A DNA stretch of 64,000 nt, taken from positions 1,788,808 through 1,852,807 of the forward strand of contig NZ_JARRAG010000001.1 of the NCBI RefSeq assembly GCF_029589435.1. The letters run 5' to 3'. The notes below the pieces were generated by a model. That model worked only from the letters and a program-made list of their open reading frames with translations. It made no database searches and had not been told where the DNA came from. The translations under genes and the position numbers were made by a program. This document shows positions 31,578 through 40,410 of this stretch, one piece after another (positions within the stretch are counted from its first letter, which is position 1; each line of letters starts with the position of its first letter). This DNA comes from Paludisphaera mucosa (GTDB lineage: Bacteria; Planctomycetota; Planctomycetia; Isosphaerales; Isosphaeraceae).

Positions 31578-32801
31578 TCAAAGCTCGGGGATCGTTGCGG
31601 CCTTCCCGCGTCGGCGGCGAAAGAGTCGAATCCAGAGGGGCGAGAGGACCAATCCGAGGACGACGGCGCCGATCCCGCCCAGGACGAACTTCGCCCTCAG
31701 GATGCGCCAGTTCATGGCCTGCTGGTGCGACACGGACGGCGAGATCGCGGGGAGCGAGGGCGGGGGCGGCTCCGTGTACCCCGTCCAGAATTCCGGGTCG
31801 TCGTCGGGATGCCGACCTTGCTGGAGCCGGGCCGTCATGAATCGCGTCCGGGCCTCCTGCCAGGCGTCGGCCTCGCGTCGCAGGTCGTGATAAGGCGCTT
31901 CGTGCACATCCTCCAGCTGCACGAAGTCGGGCCGACGAATCCAGGCCGTGAGCGCCTCGCCCCTGGGGGCGTCGGGGATCATCGAGCCGCGTCCGTCCTG
32001 GATCAACTCCTTGCAGCGCAGCCACGCGTAATAGGCCAGCGAATTTCGACCCCCGGCCCGCTCCGGGGAGAAACCCTGCGTATCCTGCCCGAGGGCCATT
32101 TTGAGGGCGTTGTAGACGTCGATGCTCTCCCAGGCGTTCCCGAGCACGATCAGGCCCGACAGGCCGAGGACGGCCTTTCGCGCCTCCGCCGGATCCATGG
32201 CTCCCACCTCGACCTGATCCCGGATCCCCAGGAAGTTGGGGAGATCCTCGAACCCGGCCAGGGGCGGGGGAGTCAGCAGCCAGTCCAGGAACCGGAGCTG
32301 GTACGACTCTCGCCCGAAGTGGGCGTCCGGGTTGATCGCGATCGCCCGGGCGATCTCGTCGCGGGCGGAGCGGACCTCGTCGAGCTTCGCGCGATCGGCC
32401 CCGGCTCGGACCCATCGGTGGACCAGGAACGTCCCCAGGTTGGCGTGGTAACGGTAGGTGTGCTCCCTCGACTCGGCCCCGTCGGGCCAGGTGTCGAGGA
32501 GTTTCCGCTTCCGCTCCATCCAGGCGATCGCCTCGTCGCCCCGGCCCAGCCGGTCGCAGGCGACCCCGGCGTCGTCATACGCCGCCAGGTCCCGAGGATG
32601 CTCAATCAGCCGCTTCTCCACCCGCTCCAGCCGCATCTCGTAGAAGAGCGGGGGGTTGCGAGGGAAGCGGCCCGTCAGGACGGCCACGACGTCGGGCAGG
32701 CCCTTCGCCTCGTCGGCCGGGGTGTCCCGATCCCAAAGGCAGGCGAGGAGCAGGGGCGGCGAGGCCAGCACGAAGGCCGCGAGGATCCAGGCGCGACGCA
32801 T
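31578..32801 (-). CDS. TPR-like protein with N- and C-terminal membrane segments
   Basis: A 407-aa protein starting at the ATG at 32801, where a signal or anchor (RAWILAAFVLASPPLLLACLW) begins; the frame is open to 32855. The body is helical with TPR-like repeats (AYDDAGVACDRLGRGDEAIAW, then HANLGTFLVHRWV and INPDAHF). The C-terminus has a second membrane helix (FVLGGIGAVVLGLVLSPLWI) followed by a basic RLFRRRRGK stop-transfer. The Cys in LLACL might be a lipobox, but the context is weak. It lies 78 nt downstream of the MFS gene on the same strand. The role is unknown. Confidence 0.8.
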   Translation of the reverse strand: MRRAWILAAFVLASPPLLLACLWDRDTPADEAKGLPDVVAVLTGRFPRNPPLFYEMRLERVEKRLIEHPRDLAAYDDAGVACDRLGRGDEAIAWMERKRKLLDTWPDGAESREHTYRYHANLGTFLVHRWVRAGADRAKLDEVRSARDEIARAIAINPDAHFGRESYQLRFLDWLLTPPPLAGFEDLPNFLGIRDQVEVGAMDPAEARKAVLGLSGLIVLGNAWESIDVYNALKMALGQDTQGFSPERAGGRNSLAYYAWLRCKELIQDGRGSMIPDAPRGEALTAWIRRPDFVQLEDVHEAPYHDLRREADAWQEARTRFMTARLQQGRHPDDDPEFWTGYTEPPPPSLPAISPSVSHQQAMNWRILRAKFVLGGIGAVVLGLVLSPLWIRLFRRRRGKAATIPEL

Positions 32802-32879
32802 GGCCGAAGGTCCTGCTGATGAGCCGGCGATCGATGCCCTACAACCCAATGACAAGCGTAGGAAGTTCGCCCGGCCTCG

Positions 32880-34160
32880 TCAATCGGCGGCCACGGCCTT
32901 CTCGGCCAGGTCGGACCGGGGCCGGATGGCCAGGACGACGACGGCGGAGGCCAGGGCGATGAGGGCGAAGACGCCGAAGATGACCGCGAGCGGCATGTGG
33001 CGGTCGCGGAGGGCCCCGAAGCCCCAGTCAGCGAAGCCGCCGCAACTGATGCTGACCAGGTTCATGACCCCGTAGCCGGTGGCCCGCCGGTCGGCCGGGA
33101 CGATCTGCGAGAGGATCGGCATGTTGTTGCAGTCGAAGAACCCCCAGCCGATCCCATAAAGGATCAAGAATGCGACCGCCAGCCCCAGGTGTTCCGAGAA
33201 ACCGACCCCGAAGAGGGCGGGGAGGAACAGCAGCATGCCGGCCGCGCTCACGAAGATCCGCCCGCGATCGGTCCGGCGCATGCCCATGTCGGCGAGCCAG
33301 CCGCCCAGGACCACGCCCAGGAGCGAGGCGATCTGCACCGGCAGCACGGCGTAGACGCCCGCGTTGCCCTGGGTCAGCGAGAATCGCTCCTTGAGGATGT
33401 CGGGCATCCAGTCCTTCACGACCCAGCCGGCCATCGCCGGCAGGGTGAAGCAGACGACCAGCAGCAGGTAGTCGCGGTTGCGGGCCAGCTCGCCCAGGGC
33501 GGAGCCCATCGAGGCGCTGCGGTGGGCCCGCTCGCTCTCGCGGACGGGCGGGTCGCGGAGGACCAGCAGCAGGGGGAGGGCGTAGAGCACGCCGACGACG
33601 CCGCTGGCCTGGAAGGCGAACCGCCAGCCCAGGTCGGGGGCGTCGGCGACGTGGCCGGCGAAGCCGCCCAGGATCAGGCCGGCGTAGATGCCCGTCTGGT
33701 GCAGGCCGACGGCCCGCGAGCGGGTCGACCCCGAATGGTAGTCGGCGATCAGGGCGAGGGCCGCGGGGATGTAGAAGGCCTCGCTGATCCCCATCAGGGC
33801 GCGGGTGGCGACCAGGCCGTCGTAGGTCGTCACGTAGCCGGTGGCCCAGGTCACGGCCGACCAGACGAACAGGCTCGCCACGATCACGATCCGGCGGCTG
33901 AAGCGGTCGGCGATGTAGCCGCCGACGGGGCTCAGGATCGCGTAGACCCACTTGAACGAGCCCAGCATGAACCCCCAGTTCTCGCGGCTGGCGATGTCCG
34001 GGATGTCGCCCATCATCGACGTCTTCATCGCCGCCAGCATCTGGCGGTCGAGGTAGTTCAAGAGCGCCACCGGGACGAGCATCGCCACGATCACCCAGGC
34101 GATGCGCGGCAGCCCCGGCGAAGATTCGGGGAGCCCGGGATCGAGCGGTACGGCGGACAT
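32880..34160 (-). CDS. MFS transporter
   Basis: A 426-aa inner-membrane secondary transporter with 12 predicted helices. The first helix contains LLNYLDRQMLA, and the loop 2-3 motif is GYIADRFSRR. These are characteristic of the anion:cation symporter and spinster-like families, which carry organic acids, sugar acids or similar anions. AGGTGA precedes the ATG. It is flanked on the same strand by the four-repeat secreted protein upstream and the TPR-like protein downstream, which give no clue to its substrate. Confidence 0.92.
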   Translation of the reverse strand: MSAVPLDPGLPESSPGLPRIAWVIVAMLVPVALLNYLDRQMLAAMKTSMMGDIPDIASRENWGFMLGSFKWVYAILSPVGGYIADRFSRRIVIVASLFVWSAVTWATGYVTTYDGLVATRALMGISEAFYIPAALALIADYHSGSTRSRAVGLHQTGIYAGLILGGFAGHVADAPDLGWRFAFQASGVVGVLYALPLLLVLRDPPVRESERAHRSASMGSALGELARNRDYLLLVVCFTLPAMAGWVVKDWMPDILKERFSLTQGNAGVYAVLPVQIASLLGVVLGGWLADMGMRRTDRGRIFVSAAGMLLFLPALFGVGFSEHLGLAVAFLILYGIGWGFFDCNNMPILSQIVPADRRATGYGVMNLVSISCGGFADWGFGALRDRHMPLAVIFGVFALIALASAVVVLAIRPRSDLAEKAVAAD

Positions 34161-34298
34161 GATGGCTTCACCTGGGAGAGGACGGCCGGCGTCGGCGAGG
34201 CGGCCCGGCGCCGAGCAGCCGGGCCGAGGAGGGACGCATTATCACGCGGCCCCCCGGCCGGATCCACCCCCGGGAGTTCCCCGGGCGCAGACGAACGA

Positions 34299-35576
34299 TC
34301 ACGGAATTCTCTTGAGCGTGGCCCCGATCGCGTCGACGTCGACCTCGGCGTCGCCCAGGCCGGCGTCGGTGTAGGTGACCGACAGGTTCAGTTCGCCCTT
34401 GAGGAAGGCCGCTGCCCCGGCGGGGTCTTCCAGGACGGCGACCTGCTCCTTCCAGCCGTCCTTCTTCAGCCCGGCGAGCAGGGCCTGGACGGAAGCTTTC
34501 GCCCGGCCGGCCGCGAGCCTGTATTCGATGCGGCCGCCGGAGACCGTCACGTCGCGCGCCTCGGCCGGGACCGCGATGCGGATCTCGGGTTTGGGCTTCC
34601 GCATCGGGGCCGGCTGGGGCGTCTCCTTCGCGGCGAGCATCTCCTCGACCTCGGCGGCCGACATGTGGCGCAGGAGGCCGCGGGACTGGCCGTCGATCGT
34701 CTGGATGTGGAGCGAGAGGAGTTCCTGGGCGGCGTTCCGGAAGAACAGGGCCTCGCCGATCCGCTCCTTCGACGGAGCATCCCGCACGGCCTTCCAGCCG
34801 AGCTTCGCGAGCCGCTCGGAATACTCGTCGAAGAGGGCCTTCGGGTCGCGCGGGGCGTCGAACGAAAGTTCCTTGGTCACGTCGGCGTAATGGGCCCGCG
34901 ACGCATCCGCCGGCGCGGGGAGGTCGGCCGACATCAGCTCGGACGAGTAGTCGACCACCGTCTTGCCTCCCTGGGCTGGTGCGGCCGTGACCCGGGCGCT
35001 CAGCTTCACGGCGTTTCGCTTGTAGAACCGGACGTCGCCAGCCTCGCCGTAAGGCTCCCAGGCCTGTTCCCGGAGTTTCCCGCGAACCTCCTCGGCGGTC
35101 GCCGGGACGGCGCCGGGGGCGAGGTAGGCCTTGCCGACCGGCGTCTCGTAGAACGGCGTGGCTCCCGCGGGCACGGGCAGGGCGGCGGTGTCGACGTCGC
35201 CGTGATTGAGGATCGTCACCGCCGCGACGCCGGGCTTCGCGCCGGGGAAGGCCGTGACCGAGGCCTTGAAGCCGGACTTGGAAAAAGTCCCGCTCGCCGC
35301 CTGGGCGCTTGCATAGCCGCCGGGGACCTCGTCCCATTCCGCGCCCAGGAGGGCCTTTTTCACGAAGTCGTACGCGCCCGCCGCGTCGGCCTTCACCTCG
35401 TACGAGACCCCGGCCAGGCGTCGATACGACGGCGCCACGGCCCCCGGAGGCAGCGGGAACGTCGCGAGATCCAGGACCGCCGCGGCCCGCTCGACGGTCG
35501 CCGGCTCGTCCGCCCGGGCCGGCTGCCAGGCCGCGATCGCCAGGCCCGCCGCGAGACAAAGGGAATTCGACCGCAT
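34299..35576 (-). CDS. Secreted protein with four internal repeats
   Basis: A 425-aa exported protein (signal NSLCLAAGLAIAAWQPARADE; GGGAG before the ATG). It appears to be built of four divergent copies of a roughly 65-100-residue alpha/beta module. Each has a helix ending in a conserved Trp (ALLGAEWDEV, REQAWEPYG, AKLGWKAVRD, KKDGWKEQVAV), then an F-x-K/R segment and a strand pair (FSKSGFKASVTAF, FYKRNAVKLSARV, FFRNAAQELLSLHI, FLKGELNLSVTYT). No catalytic motif is evident. It could be a ligand- or partner-binding envelope protein. I do not know a family name for it. Confidence 0.85.
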   Translation of the reverse strand: MRSNSLCLAAGLAIAAWQPARADEPATVERAAAVLDLATFPLPPGAVAPSYRRLAGVSYEVKADAAGAYDFVKKALLGAEWDEVPGGYASAQAASGTFSKSGFKASVTAFPGAKPGVAAVTILNHGDVDTAALPVPAGATPFYETPVGKAYLAPGAVPATAEEVRGKLREQAWEPYGEAGDVRFYKRNAVKLSARVTAAPAQGGKTVVDYSSELMSADLPAPADASRAHYADVTKELSFDAPRDPKALFDEYSERLAKLGWKAVRDAPSKERIGEALFFRNAAQELLSLHIQTIDGQSRGLLRHMSAAEVEEMLAAKETPQPAPMRKPKPEIRIAVPAEARDVTVSGGRIEYRLAAGRAKASVQALLAGLKKDGWKEQVAVLEDPAGAAAFLKGELNLSVTYTDAGLGDAEVDVDAIGATLKRIP

Positions 35577-35703
35577 GCTCCCCCCCTGTGCTGGGCCACT
35601 ACCGACGAGTCGCCCCGTCGCGACCTCGGCTCGGCCTCAGTAGTCTAGGCCGCGATCGGCGGTTCGTGACGGGCGGGGCCTCGATGGCCCGGGCCGCGGC
35701 CGA

Positions 35704-37185
35704 TCAGGGGGCCGTCAGCGTGATCCGGCCGAGCTTGTAGCGGCGGGCGCCGTCGTCGGCCGCGAGGGGCAGGGCGAGGACCGGCGCGCCGTCGCGGCGG
35801 CCGACGGAGATGAAGACGTCGTAGGTCCCGGGCCGGGTCGGCACGGTGAAGACGCCGAGCGGGTCGTGGTGCGGCATCGCCACGACGAATTCCGAGCGGA
35901 CCTCGCGGACGGGGGCCGCGTCGATCGGGCCGACGGCCAGGGTGCGGACGTCGAACGACTCATCGACGTTCACCGAGACGATCCCGCCCTTGTCGTCCTT
36001 CAGCGTCAGCGCCGGGAACCCGCCGGGATAGCATGGCGAGACGCCGGCGTTGGCCCAGGCGCTCTCGACGACGAACGGGGCGCCGAGCGTCGTCTCGCGG
36101 GGCCAGGCCGCCGAGCGGATTTGGATGCGGTAGCCCAGGCGGCGGTTGATGCGATCGATGATCGGCCGGTTCTCCTCGAGCTCGATCCGCGGCCACCAGT
36201 GGATCGACATGTAGCTCGCATGATAATCCTCGACCGACTTCGCCAGCAGCGACCCGTCGCCCCAGGCCCCGCGCTCCTTCGAAGAACCGTAGTGCTCGTG
36301 TTCCAGCACGACGGGCAGCGTGGGCCAGAACGCCTGCGCCATCTCGGCGTGATACCAGGAGTTCGGAGGCGGCTGCACCAGGATGCTGTCGTCGCGGAGG
36401 GTGACGCCCTGCGACAGCGCGTAGTCGGTCGCCGGCTGATGGGCGCCCGCCCGGCTGGGGCCGGCGACGTCGTCACTGATCGCCAGCAGGCTCCGCTTGA
36501 AATGCTTCTTGTAAAGGTCGACGTGGGCCCTCACGGCCGCGAGGGTCCGGGCGTCGTCGAGCTGGGCGCCGAAGCCGGTGTGGCCCTCGCCCCACATGCC
36601 GAACGAGCCGACATCGATGAACGCCACGTCGGGATTGCCGTCGTACCTCTCGGCCATGGCCGCGAGGAAGGCGTCGAGGCGGGCGAGGAAGATTGGGTCG
36701 AGGTAGTCCGGCTCCCAGAGCGGACCGTCCTTCGACGGCCCCTTGCCGAACGTGAAGTTCACGCCCTTGGCGCCCGCCTTCTGGACCCACCGCGGGGTGG
36801 CGTCGCGCATCCAGCTCTCGGTCGAGGTGACCCGGATCGCGATCTTCATCCCCTTCGCCCCGAACCGCCGCGCGGGGGTGTCGAACAGCGACCAGTTGAA
36901 CCGGCCTTCCTCGGGCTCCAGGAACGCCCTGGGGACGCGGAGGTAGACCGTCGACAGCCCCGGGAAGTCGTCGAGCGTGTCGGACGCCTCGAGCTTCGAG
37001 CCGTAGTTGGCGATGATGTTCGAGTAGTAGTGGAGCGTCCAGCCCATGTCCGGATTCACCAGCGCCCGGCCGTCGTCGCGGGGCGTGACGGCCACCCACG
37101 CGGGCTCCTCGCCCCGGGCGGCACCTTGCAAGAACGGGGGAAGGGACAGGGACGCCGCGATCACAATGTTCGTGAGCCGCATCAT
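35704..37185 (-). CDS. Exported DUF4832-like protein (glycosidase-like TIM barrel)
   Basis: A 493-aa secreted protein with signal RLTNIVIAASLSLPPFLQGAARGE. The N-terminal two-thirds looks like a glycosidase-type TIM barrel (VNPDMGWTLHYYS, STVYLRVPRAFLEPEEGRFNW, MKIAIRVTSTESWM, VAFIDVGSFGMWGEGHTG). The C-terminal beta domain resembles DUF4832 (FVVESAWANAGVSPCYPG, PTRPGTYDVFISVG). Glu residues in LEPEEG and WGEGH are candidate catalytic acids. The family is probably carbohydrate-active but largely uncharacterised. GAGG precedes the ATG. The DeoR gene is 83 nt upstream on the same strand, so read-through is possible. Confidence 0.86.
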   Translation of the reverse strand: MMRLTNIVIAASLSLPPFLQGAARGEEPAWVAVTPRDDGRALVNPDMGWTLHYYSNIIANYGSKLEASDTLDDFPGLSTVYLRVPRAFLEPEEGRFNWSLFDTPARRFGAKGMKIAIRVTSTESWMRDATPRWVQKAGAKGVNFTFGKGPSKDGPLWEPDYLDPIFLARLDAFLAAMAERYDGNPDVAFIDVGSFGMWGEGHTGFGAQLDDARTLAAVRAHVDLYKKHFKRSLLAISDDVAGPSRAGAHQPATDYALSQGVTLRDDSILVQPPPNSWYHAEMAQAFWPTLPVVLEHEHYGSSKERGAWGDGSLLAKSVEDYHASYMSIHWWPRIELEENRPIIDRINRRLGYRIQIRSAAWPRETTLGAPFVVESAWANAGVSPCYPGGFPALTLKDDKGGIVSVNVDESFDVRTLAVGPIDAAPVREVRSEFVVAMPHHDPLGVFTVPTRPGTYDVFISVGRRDGAPVLALPLAADDGARRYKLGRITLTAP

Positions 37186-37268
37186 GGGTGATGCCTCGGG
37201 GGGGGGATTGGCACGGCGGGCGAGGCCCTCATCATACCGCGCCGCGATCCCGGGTCGACCGGGTCGAG

Positions 37269-38024
37269 TCAGGCGCTGACGACCTCGACCCCCAGGTCGC
37301 GGTACGGCTGGATCATCTCCTCGGACGCGTCGGAATCGGTCACGAGGTGGGTAAGCCGCCCGGCCGGGGTGACCAGGTGGGGGGCGACGGTTCCGAGCTT
37401 CTCGCTAGCGGCCAGCACGACCACCCGCGCGGCGTGGGCCGCCATGGCCCGCTTGACCTCGGCCTCCTCGCCGTCGAAGGTCGTCACGCCGGCCTCGGGA
37501 TGGACGCCCGCCGCGCCCAGGATGCAGAGGTCGGGGCGGAGCAGGCGGTACGCGTCGACCGTCGCGACGCCCACGGCGGCCCTCGCCGACTTGAACAGCC
37601 GGCCGCCGACGATCACGCCCTCGATATTGGGATGCTCGGCCAGGACGGTTGCGGCCGGCAGGCTGTGGGTGACGATCGTCAGCGAGAGGTCCGGGTCGAG
37701 TCGATCCAGGACCGCCAGCGGCGTCGTCCCCGCGTCGAGGGCCACGAGCTGCCCAGGCTGGAGCAGCCGGGCCGCCGCCGCACCGATGCGCCGCTTCGCG
37801 TCGGTCGACTCCTTCTGCCGGGCCTTGTGCTCGACGGACGTCGGCGTGCGGGGCAGGGCGCCGCCGTGAACCCTCTGCAAGAATCCGGCGCGGTCCAGCT
37901 CGCGGAGGTCGCGCCGGACCGTGTCCTCCGACACCCCGAAGCGGCGGCTCAGCTCCGACGCCAGGATCTTTCCCTCGGTCTGGAGGACTTCCAGCAGCTT
38001 CTGCTTTCGCTCGGCCGTCAGCAT
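37269..38024 (-). CDS. DeoR/GlpR family transcriptional regulator
   Basis: A 251-aa repressor-type protein. The N-terminal winged helix-turn-helix is at about 20-45 (LASELSRRFGVSEDTVRRDL), followed by RVHGGAL. The C-terminal sugar-phosphate-sensing DeoRC domain has VALDAGTTPLAV, LTIVTHSLPAA, VIVGGRLF, ILGAAGVHPEAGVTTFD and EAEVKRAM. Members typically respond to phosphorylated sugars. GAGGATC lies upstream of the ATG. It is divergent from the MFS-HAD-AKR-amidohydrolase-cupin cluster. The shared 223-bp region contains two mirror-image arrays of putative half-sites, so it probably represses both itself and the cluster. Confidence 0.94.
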   Translation of the reverse strand: MLTAERKQKLLEVLQTEGKILASELSRRFGVSEDTVRRDLRELDRAGFLQRVHGGALPRTPTSVEHKARQKESTDAKRRIGAAAARLLQPGQLVALDAGTTPLAVLDRLDPDLSLTIVTHSLPAATVLAEHPNIEGVIVGGRLFKSARAAVGVATVDAYRLLRPDLCILGAAGVHPEAGVTTFDGEEAEVKRAMAAHAARVVVLAASEKLGTVAPHLVTPAGRLTHLVTDSDASEEMIQPYRDLGVEVVSA

Positions 38025-38100
38025 CCCGATCCTCGCAGGTTACCCGGTGCCGTCGAATCTGGCCGGGCGACATCGCATCCGCCGCCGTCTTCGTCAATCC

Positions 38101-38127
38101 TGCACGATCTTGCGGCAGTCTGCATGA
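38101..38127. promoter_or_regulatory. Putative DeoR operator array 1
   Basis: Three direct half-sites start exactly 10 bp apart: TGCACGA (38101), TGCGGCA (38111) and TGCATGA (38121). The array lies 77 bp upstream of the DeoR start. It is the inverted counterpart of array 2. Confidence 0.5.
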
Positions 38128-38155
38128 GGAATCCGAGAAATCTCCTCAAACCGTC

Positions 38156-38183
38156 TTGAGGTGATCGGTGCCCGGCGTAGAAT
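38156..38183 (+). promoter_or_regulatory. Putative promoter of the MFS operon
   Basis: TTGAGG (38156-38161) and TAGAAT (38178-38183) are separated by 16 bp. The -35 is also one arm of CCTCAA (38144-38149)/TTGAGG, so a mirror-image -35 faces the regulator gene. The predicted start of transcription lies just before operator array 2. Confidence 0.45.
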
Positions 38184-38202
38184 CCACGGTAACCAAGAAT
38201 CT

Positions 38203-38231
38203 TCGTGCAAATAGTCGCAGAGTCATGCAGA
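38203..38231. promoter_or_regulatory. Putative DeoR operator array 2
   Basis: On the minus strand, TGCATGA, TGCGACT and TGCACGA follow at 10-bp steps; on the plus strand the GCA cores end at 38209, 38219 and 38229. It mirrors array 1, and a 9-bp exact inverted match links 38119-38127 to 38223-38231. It sits between the predicted -10 and the MFS start codon, a position suited to repression. Confidence 0.5.
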
Positions 38232-38247
38232 AACGAATCGACGCCCC

Positions 38248-39510
38248 ATGATCGCTCCACCGGCCCTGATGCGGCGGCGGTATCTTCCTTCCTCCCTGAG
38301 GTCGCCGACCGGACACGAGCGGCTCGCGGTGTTCGGCCTCTTCGCCCTCGACGGCGTGGGGTTCGGGTCGTGGGCCGCGTATCTTCCGACCTACAAGGCG
38401 CGTCTGGGCCTGAGCGACGGCCAGCTCGGCATCGCCCTTTTCGCCCTGGTGATCGGCAGCCTGGTCTCGATGCCGGCGGCCGGCCGGGCGCTGGCGACCC
38501 GGAGCACCCGGGCGGTGGTCCTGGCCGGCTCGACCTCGTTCAGCCTAACGGTCCCGCTGGTGGCCTTCGCCGCCATGACGCTGGGGAACATGGCCGCCTT
38601 CACGGCCGCCGCGCTCCTGTTCGGGGCGACGAAGGGACTGATCGACGTCTCGGCGAACGCCCATGCGATCGACGTCGAGCGTGACGGCGGCGGGCCGTTG
38701 CTGTCGACCTGTCACGGCGGCTGGAGCCTGGGCGTCCTCTGCGGCGCGACGGCCGTCGCGGGCGCGTTGAAGCTGGGAATGCCTCCCTTGCTCGCCACCG
38801 CGCTTATCGCCGCGGGGCTTCTGGGCCTTACCGCCGCGGCCCATGCGACGCTCTCGAGCTTCGATCCCCCGAAAACGAAGGGCCAGGCCCCGTCCATCCG
38901 TCCCCGAGGGCGGCTCATCCCGCTGGCGGGCCTGGCCTTCCTGGGCCTCTTCTGCGAGGGGGCGATGGGAGACTGGGCGACGATCTACCTGGCCGACGAG
39001 GTCCGCGCGACGGCCTCGGCGGCCGCGCTCGGCTTCGCCGCGTATTCGCTCGTGATGATGTTCGGCCGCTTCGCCGGCGACCGCTTCGTCGCCAAGTTGG
39101 GCCCGGTCGCCGTGCTCGCCGTCAGCGGGCTGAGCGTGGCCCTCGGACTGGGAATCGCCCTGGCCTTGCGGACGTACCCCGCGGCGGTGGCCGGCTTCGC
39201 CCTGGTGGGGTTGGGCGTCTCGAACATGGTCCCGATCCTCTTCCGATCCGCGGGCCGCGGAGCCGACTCGGGCGCGGCCATCGCGTCGGTCTCGACCGTC
39301 GGCTACCTCGGCTTCCTGGTCGGCCCCCCGCTGATCGGAGCCCTGAGCCAGTCGGCAGGGCTCTCCATCGCACTCTCCGTCGTCATCCTCGTCGGCCTGA
39401 CGATCGCCGCGGGCTCGCGGGTCGTCGCCGATCCTCCGAAATCCGCATCCGATCCATCCTCGAAATCCGAAGAAAGAACACCGCATGTCCAGTCCGAAGC
39501 GACCGCCTGA
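38248..39510 (+). CDS. MFS permease (FucP/YbjJ-like)
   Basis: A 420-aa inner-membrane transporter with about 12 helices. The N-terminal helix LDGVGFGSWAAYLPTYKARLGLSDGQLG and the GALKGLIDVSANAHA-type helix 4 (here GATKGLIDVSANAHA) resemble the fucose-permease/YbjJ branch of MFS. The ATG at 38248 has no strong ribosome site; 38269 is an alternative. It is the first gene of the cluster divergent from the DeoR regulator and overlaps the HAD gene by 26 nt, indicating translational coupling. A sugar or sugar-derivative substrate is inferred from family and context only. Confidence 0.92.
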   Translation: MIAPPALMRRRYLPSSLRSPTGHERLAVFGLFALDGVGFGSWAAYLPTYKARLGLSDGQLGIALFALVIGSLVSMPAAGRALATRSTRAVVLAGSTSFSLTVPLVAFAAMTLGNMAAFTAAALLFGATKGLIDVSANAHAIDVERDGGGPLLSTCHGGWSLGVLCGATAVAGALKLGMPPLLATALIAAGLLGLTAAAHATLSSFDPPKTKGQAPSIRPRGRLIPLAGLAFLGLFCEGAMGDWATIYLADEVRATASAAALGFAAYSLVMMFGRFAGDRFVAKLGPVAVLAVSGLSVALGLGIALALRTYPAAVAGFALVGLGVSNMVPILFRSAGRGADSGAAIASVSTVGYLGFLVGPPLIGALSQSAGLSIALSVVILVGLTIAAGSRVVADPPKSASDPSSKSEERTPHVQSEATA

Positions 39511-40324
39511 ATACGCCCTCGCCGCCATCGACATCGACGAGACCCTCATCGGCCCCGACCGGAAGGTCGGCGCGGCCAACCGCAAGGCGATCGAACGCCT
39601 GCAGGCCCTCGGCTGCCGCGTGGTGCTGGCGTCGGGCCGTCGTCATGCGAACATGCTTCCCTACTACGCCGAGCTGGGCCTGGACGACTTCGTCGTCTCG
39701 TCGCAGGGCGCCCGCGTCGAGCACGCGACGACCGGGAAGATCCTCCACCGCGCCGAGATCGAGCCGACGACGGCGGCCTCGCTCGTCGCCGAGGGTTTGA
39801 GGCGCGGCTTCAGCGTCCTCCTCTGGCTGGAAGACCGCGTCTTCGCCCAGGAGCGGAGCCGCTGGACGGCCGCCTACGAGAAGCTCACCGACGACCCGGT
39901 GACGATCGCCGACCTGGCCTCGCTGACCGACCGCCCGGCCGAGAAGGTGATCTGGACCGCCGACCCGGCGGTCGTCTCGCAGACCGGTCGCGAGCTTCAG
40001 GGCGAGATCTACGCCCAGGTGCTCACGACGATCACCGAGCCCTGGTCGCTGGAGTTCAGCGCCCCCGACGCCAACAAGCGCGACGGCGTCGCGGCCCTCG
40101 CCCACCACCTGGGCGTCCCGCGCGAGGCCGTGCTGGCGTTCGGCGACGGCAACAACGACGTCGAGATGCTGGCGTGGGCCGGCATGGGCGTGGCCATGCC
40201 CCACGGCCGGCCCGCGGCCCACGCCGCCGCCCGGATCATCGCTCCCGAAGGGGACCGCGAATCGGCCCTGGCGCGCGGCGTCGATCAGGTCCTCCGCCAC
40301 CGCGATGGCGTGATGGTGGCCTGA
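39485..40324 (+). CDS. Cof-type HAD-IIB phosphatase
   Basis: A 279-aa cytoplasmic HAD-superfamily hydrolase. Motif I is DIDETL with nucleophile Asp16 and Asp18; motif II is LASGRR. The conserved Lys is probably in ANKRDGVAALAHHLG, and motif IV is GDGNNDVEML at about 219-228. The IIB cap matches Cof/YbiV-like sugar phosphatases. It overlaps the end of the permease gene by 26 nt. A role in dephosphorylating a sugar phosphate related to the imported compound is plausible, which would also suit control by a DeoR-type sensor. Confidence 0.94.
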   Translation: MSSPKRPPEYALAAIDIDETLIGPDRKVGAANRKAIERLQALGCRVVLASGRRHANMLPYYAELGLDDFVVSSQGARVEHATTGKILHRAEIEPTTAASLVAEGLRRGFSVLLWLEDRVFAQERSRWTAAYEKLTDDPVTIADLASLTDRPAEKVIWTADPAVVSQTGRELQGEIYAQVLTTITEPWSLEFSAPDANKRDGVAALAHHLGVPREAVLAFGDGNNDVEMLAWAGMGVAMPHGRPAAHAAARIIAPEGDRESALARGVDQVLRHRDGVMVA

Positions 40325-40410
40325 TGGACCGTATTGACCGGGCCCTTAGACTGGGATGAGGGGCGACACGATCGAGCCAGCCTGACCACCACCACCCGCG
40401 GGAGCCCGCC

